Source of the DNA: Takakia lepidozioides
Taxonomy: Eukaryota; Streptophyta; Takakiopsida; Takakiales; Takakiaceae
NCBI GenBank assembly: GCA_030704615.1
Contig: CM060732.1
Span: 52,931,053 to 52,991,052 of the forward strand
Length of the DNA stretch: 60,000 bases
Reading direction: 5' to 3'
This document shows, piece by piece, positions 59,011-60,000 of the stretch (position 1 is its first letter; each line of letters starts with the position of its first letter). The position numbers and the translations under genes were made by a program. The notes beneath the pieces were generated by a model, which was not told where the DNA came from, did not search any database, and was given only the letters and a program-made list of their open reading frames with translations.

Positions 59011-59228
59011 GGCCGACAAGTGCAAGATGCAAACTGTCCTGAAACTGGTGCGGATTTCTCTAATAAAAGCACATGTCGGAGGAAATTCAAGTTTTGTCGC
59101 ATACGACATTGGCAGTGCAGCAATGATATATCCCTCTTCCGCCGGCCTCGCTCTCATTTTGCTCTTCACTCTTCTCTTCTGTGCCCATCTCATCCCTACT
59201 CTGTGTTCTTGTTGTGTCGTGAGGCCAT

Positions 59229-60000
59229 GTCGTGCCCGAATCACATCTACGATCCAGTGTACCAACGAGTTATGACAATTGCAGTTTGTGACATGCAATC
59301 CGAGGATACGGAATCCCAGAAGCTCATGTGGAATTCCCTGATACGTGTCATGGGCTGCCATGGGCTGCCATCTCCAAAATTCGCAGGTTTCATGGCGGAT
59401 AGTGCTCAAGCAAATTTCAATGCTGTTCGTATTGTCTTCGGATCGGGCGACCCAAAAGTGCCTATGCCAGGAAGAGAGCGTACATGTCTATTCCATTGGA
59501 CACAATCTCTGGAAAAACATACAAAGTCGGACATCAAACCAGAGATGCAGACCTCAGCACCGTAAATTGTGCAAAGAGTACAAAGATGCTAGAACAATGA
59601 AGGAGGCGGACACTTTGTTCCAGACAATTCGTGCCTGGTGGTTCTCTTCTAGAGCTGCATCACTTGAGAGTATGAGAGCATTGGAAGATTGGCTGGCGTT
59701 TTGGCACTTCCGGTATAGACAGTGGGGAGCAGCCATGACAATGGTGCGAGGCTTGTATTGCTAGCTTTATTCATACATTTGCTTTCCATATTTTTGACTC
59801 ATTGCTTTCTTTATGTTGTTTCCTGTGCACTGTTCTGAAGTGTGGTTATCCTCTTTGCAGAACATGTCCATTGAGGAAATGGCGGACATGCCATCTTGCA
59901 ATTTGGCAGAAATTGTGCACAACGCATGGTTGCAGCAGTCTGGGAAACGAGGTCGGGATTTGTATGTGGCAACAACAGATGATTTGATACGTGCCTTGCA
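59229..60000 (+). pseudogene. SWIM-domain MULE-like transposase, copy C, 5'-truncated, continues beyond the window
   Basis: Homology to copy A starts abruptly at about 59243 (YDPVYQRVMTIAVCDMQSED) and is almost identical at DNA level. It carries GFMADSAQANFNA with the Asp kept, ERTCLFHWTQSLEKH and FQTIRAWWFSSRAASLES. It then carries WHFRYRQWGAAMTM, an intron from about 59743 (GTGCGAGG) to 59859, and MSIEEMADMPSCNLAEI at the window end. It has a one-base insertion near 59551 (GCAGACCTCAGC against GCAGACTCAGC in A), which truncates the frame. The A-specific deletion is absent. The N-terminal and zinc-finger parts are missing; the upstream sequence is unrelated, including the 64-bp repeat. Confidence 0.75.

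Noticed and set aside
58485-59409. Minus-strand frames of 212 and 294 codons with repeated FVSGAQFRRRY-like peptides
   Set aside because: They come from the 64-bp tandem repeat, which rotates through all three frames, and from the antisense of transposase copy C.

Overview
This window is nuclear DNA of a land plant. It holds a class I TCP transcription factor, an IRK/PXC2-type LRR receptor kinase and a PAT15/16-type DHHC S-acyltransferase, all spliced with GT-AG introns. It also holds a chromovirus-type Ty3/gypsy retrotransposon with a Met-initiator primer-binding site and a tRNA-derived SINE. Low gene density and deep element nesting suggest a large, repeat-rich genome, possibly a seed-free plant; the lineage cannot be fixed from the sequence alone.

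Layout. Positions 1-21 kb are host-like. Three genes lie on the minus strand: TCP (1019-2725), the LRR receptor kinase (9123-15325, three exons, 997 aa) and the S-acyltransferase (17035-19927, seven exons, 293 aa). Between them lie minisatellites, a SINE and no other credible gene.

From 21.7 kb on the window is mobile-element territory. A broken NOP53-like N-terminus (21.7 kb) runs straight into a domain that recurs in two larger genes, at 22953-27976 (minus) and 37474-41990 (plus). These genes combine a ParB-like D-G-N-H-R domain with a beta-class amino-methyltransferase domain. Two of their introns are studded with short hairpin palindromes. The palindromes keep one core (CGTTGACG on the sense strand) but have arms specific to each copy.

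A chromovirus spans 28607-51925. Its two 727-bp LTRs are flanked by the same 5-bp duplication (TATTC), and its pol gene has been opened by about 16 kb of nested DNA. That DNA includes a SWIM/MULE-like transposase gene, the second ParB-methyltransferase gene, an assembly gap, a 1.4-kb CACAGCCC minisatellite and an oppositely oriented copy of the same chromovirus. The chromovirus itself landed inside another SWIM/MULE-like transposon, whose reading frame resumes at 51931. The right end has a solo LTR with a perfect duplication (ACTAA), a decayed OSB-like fragment, a 64-bp tandem repeat and a third SWIM/MULE transposase copy that runs off the window.

The host genes act separately in transcription, receptor signalling and protein lipidation. 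The rest is a nest of interacting element families. The ParB-methyltransferase genes with their intronic palindromes look least like anything I can name and are the best candidate for an undescribed system.
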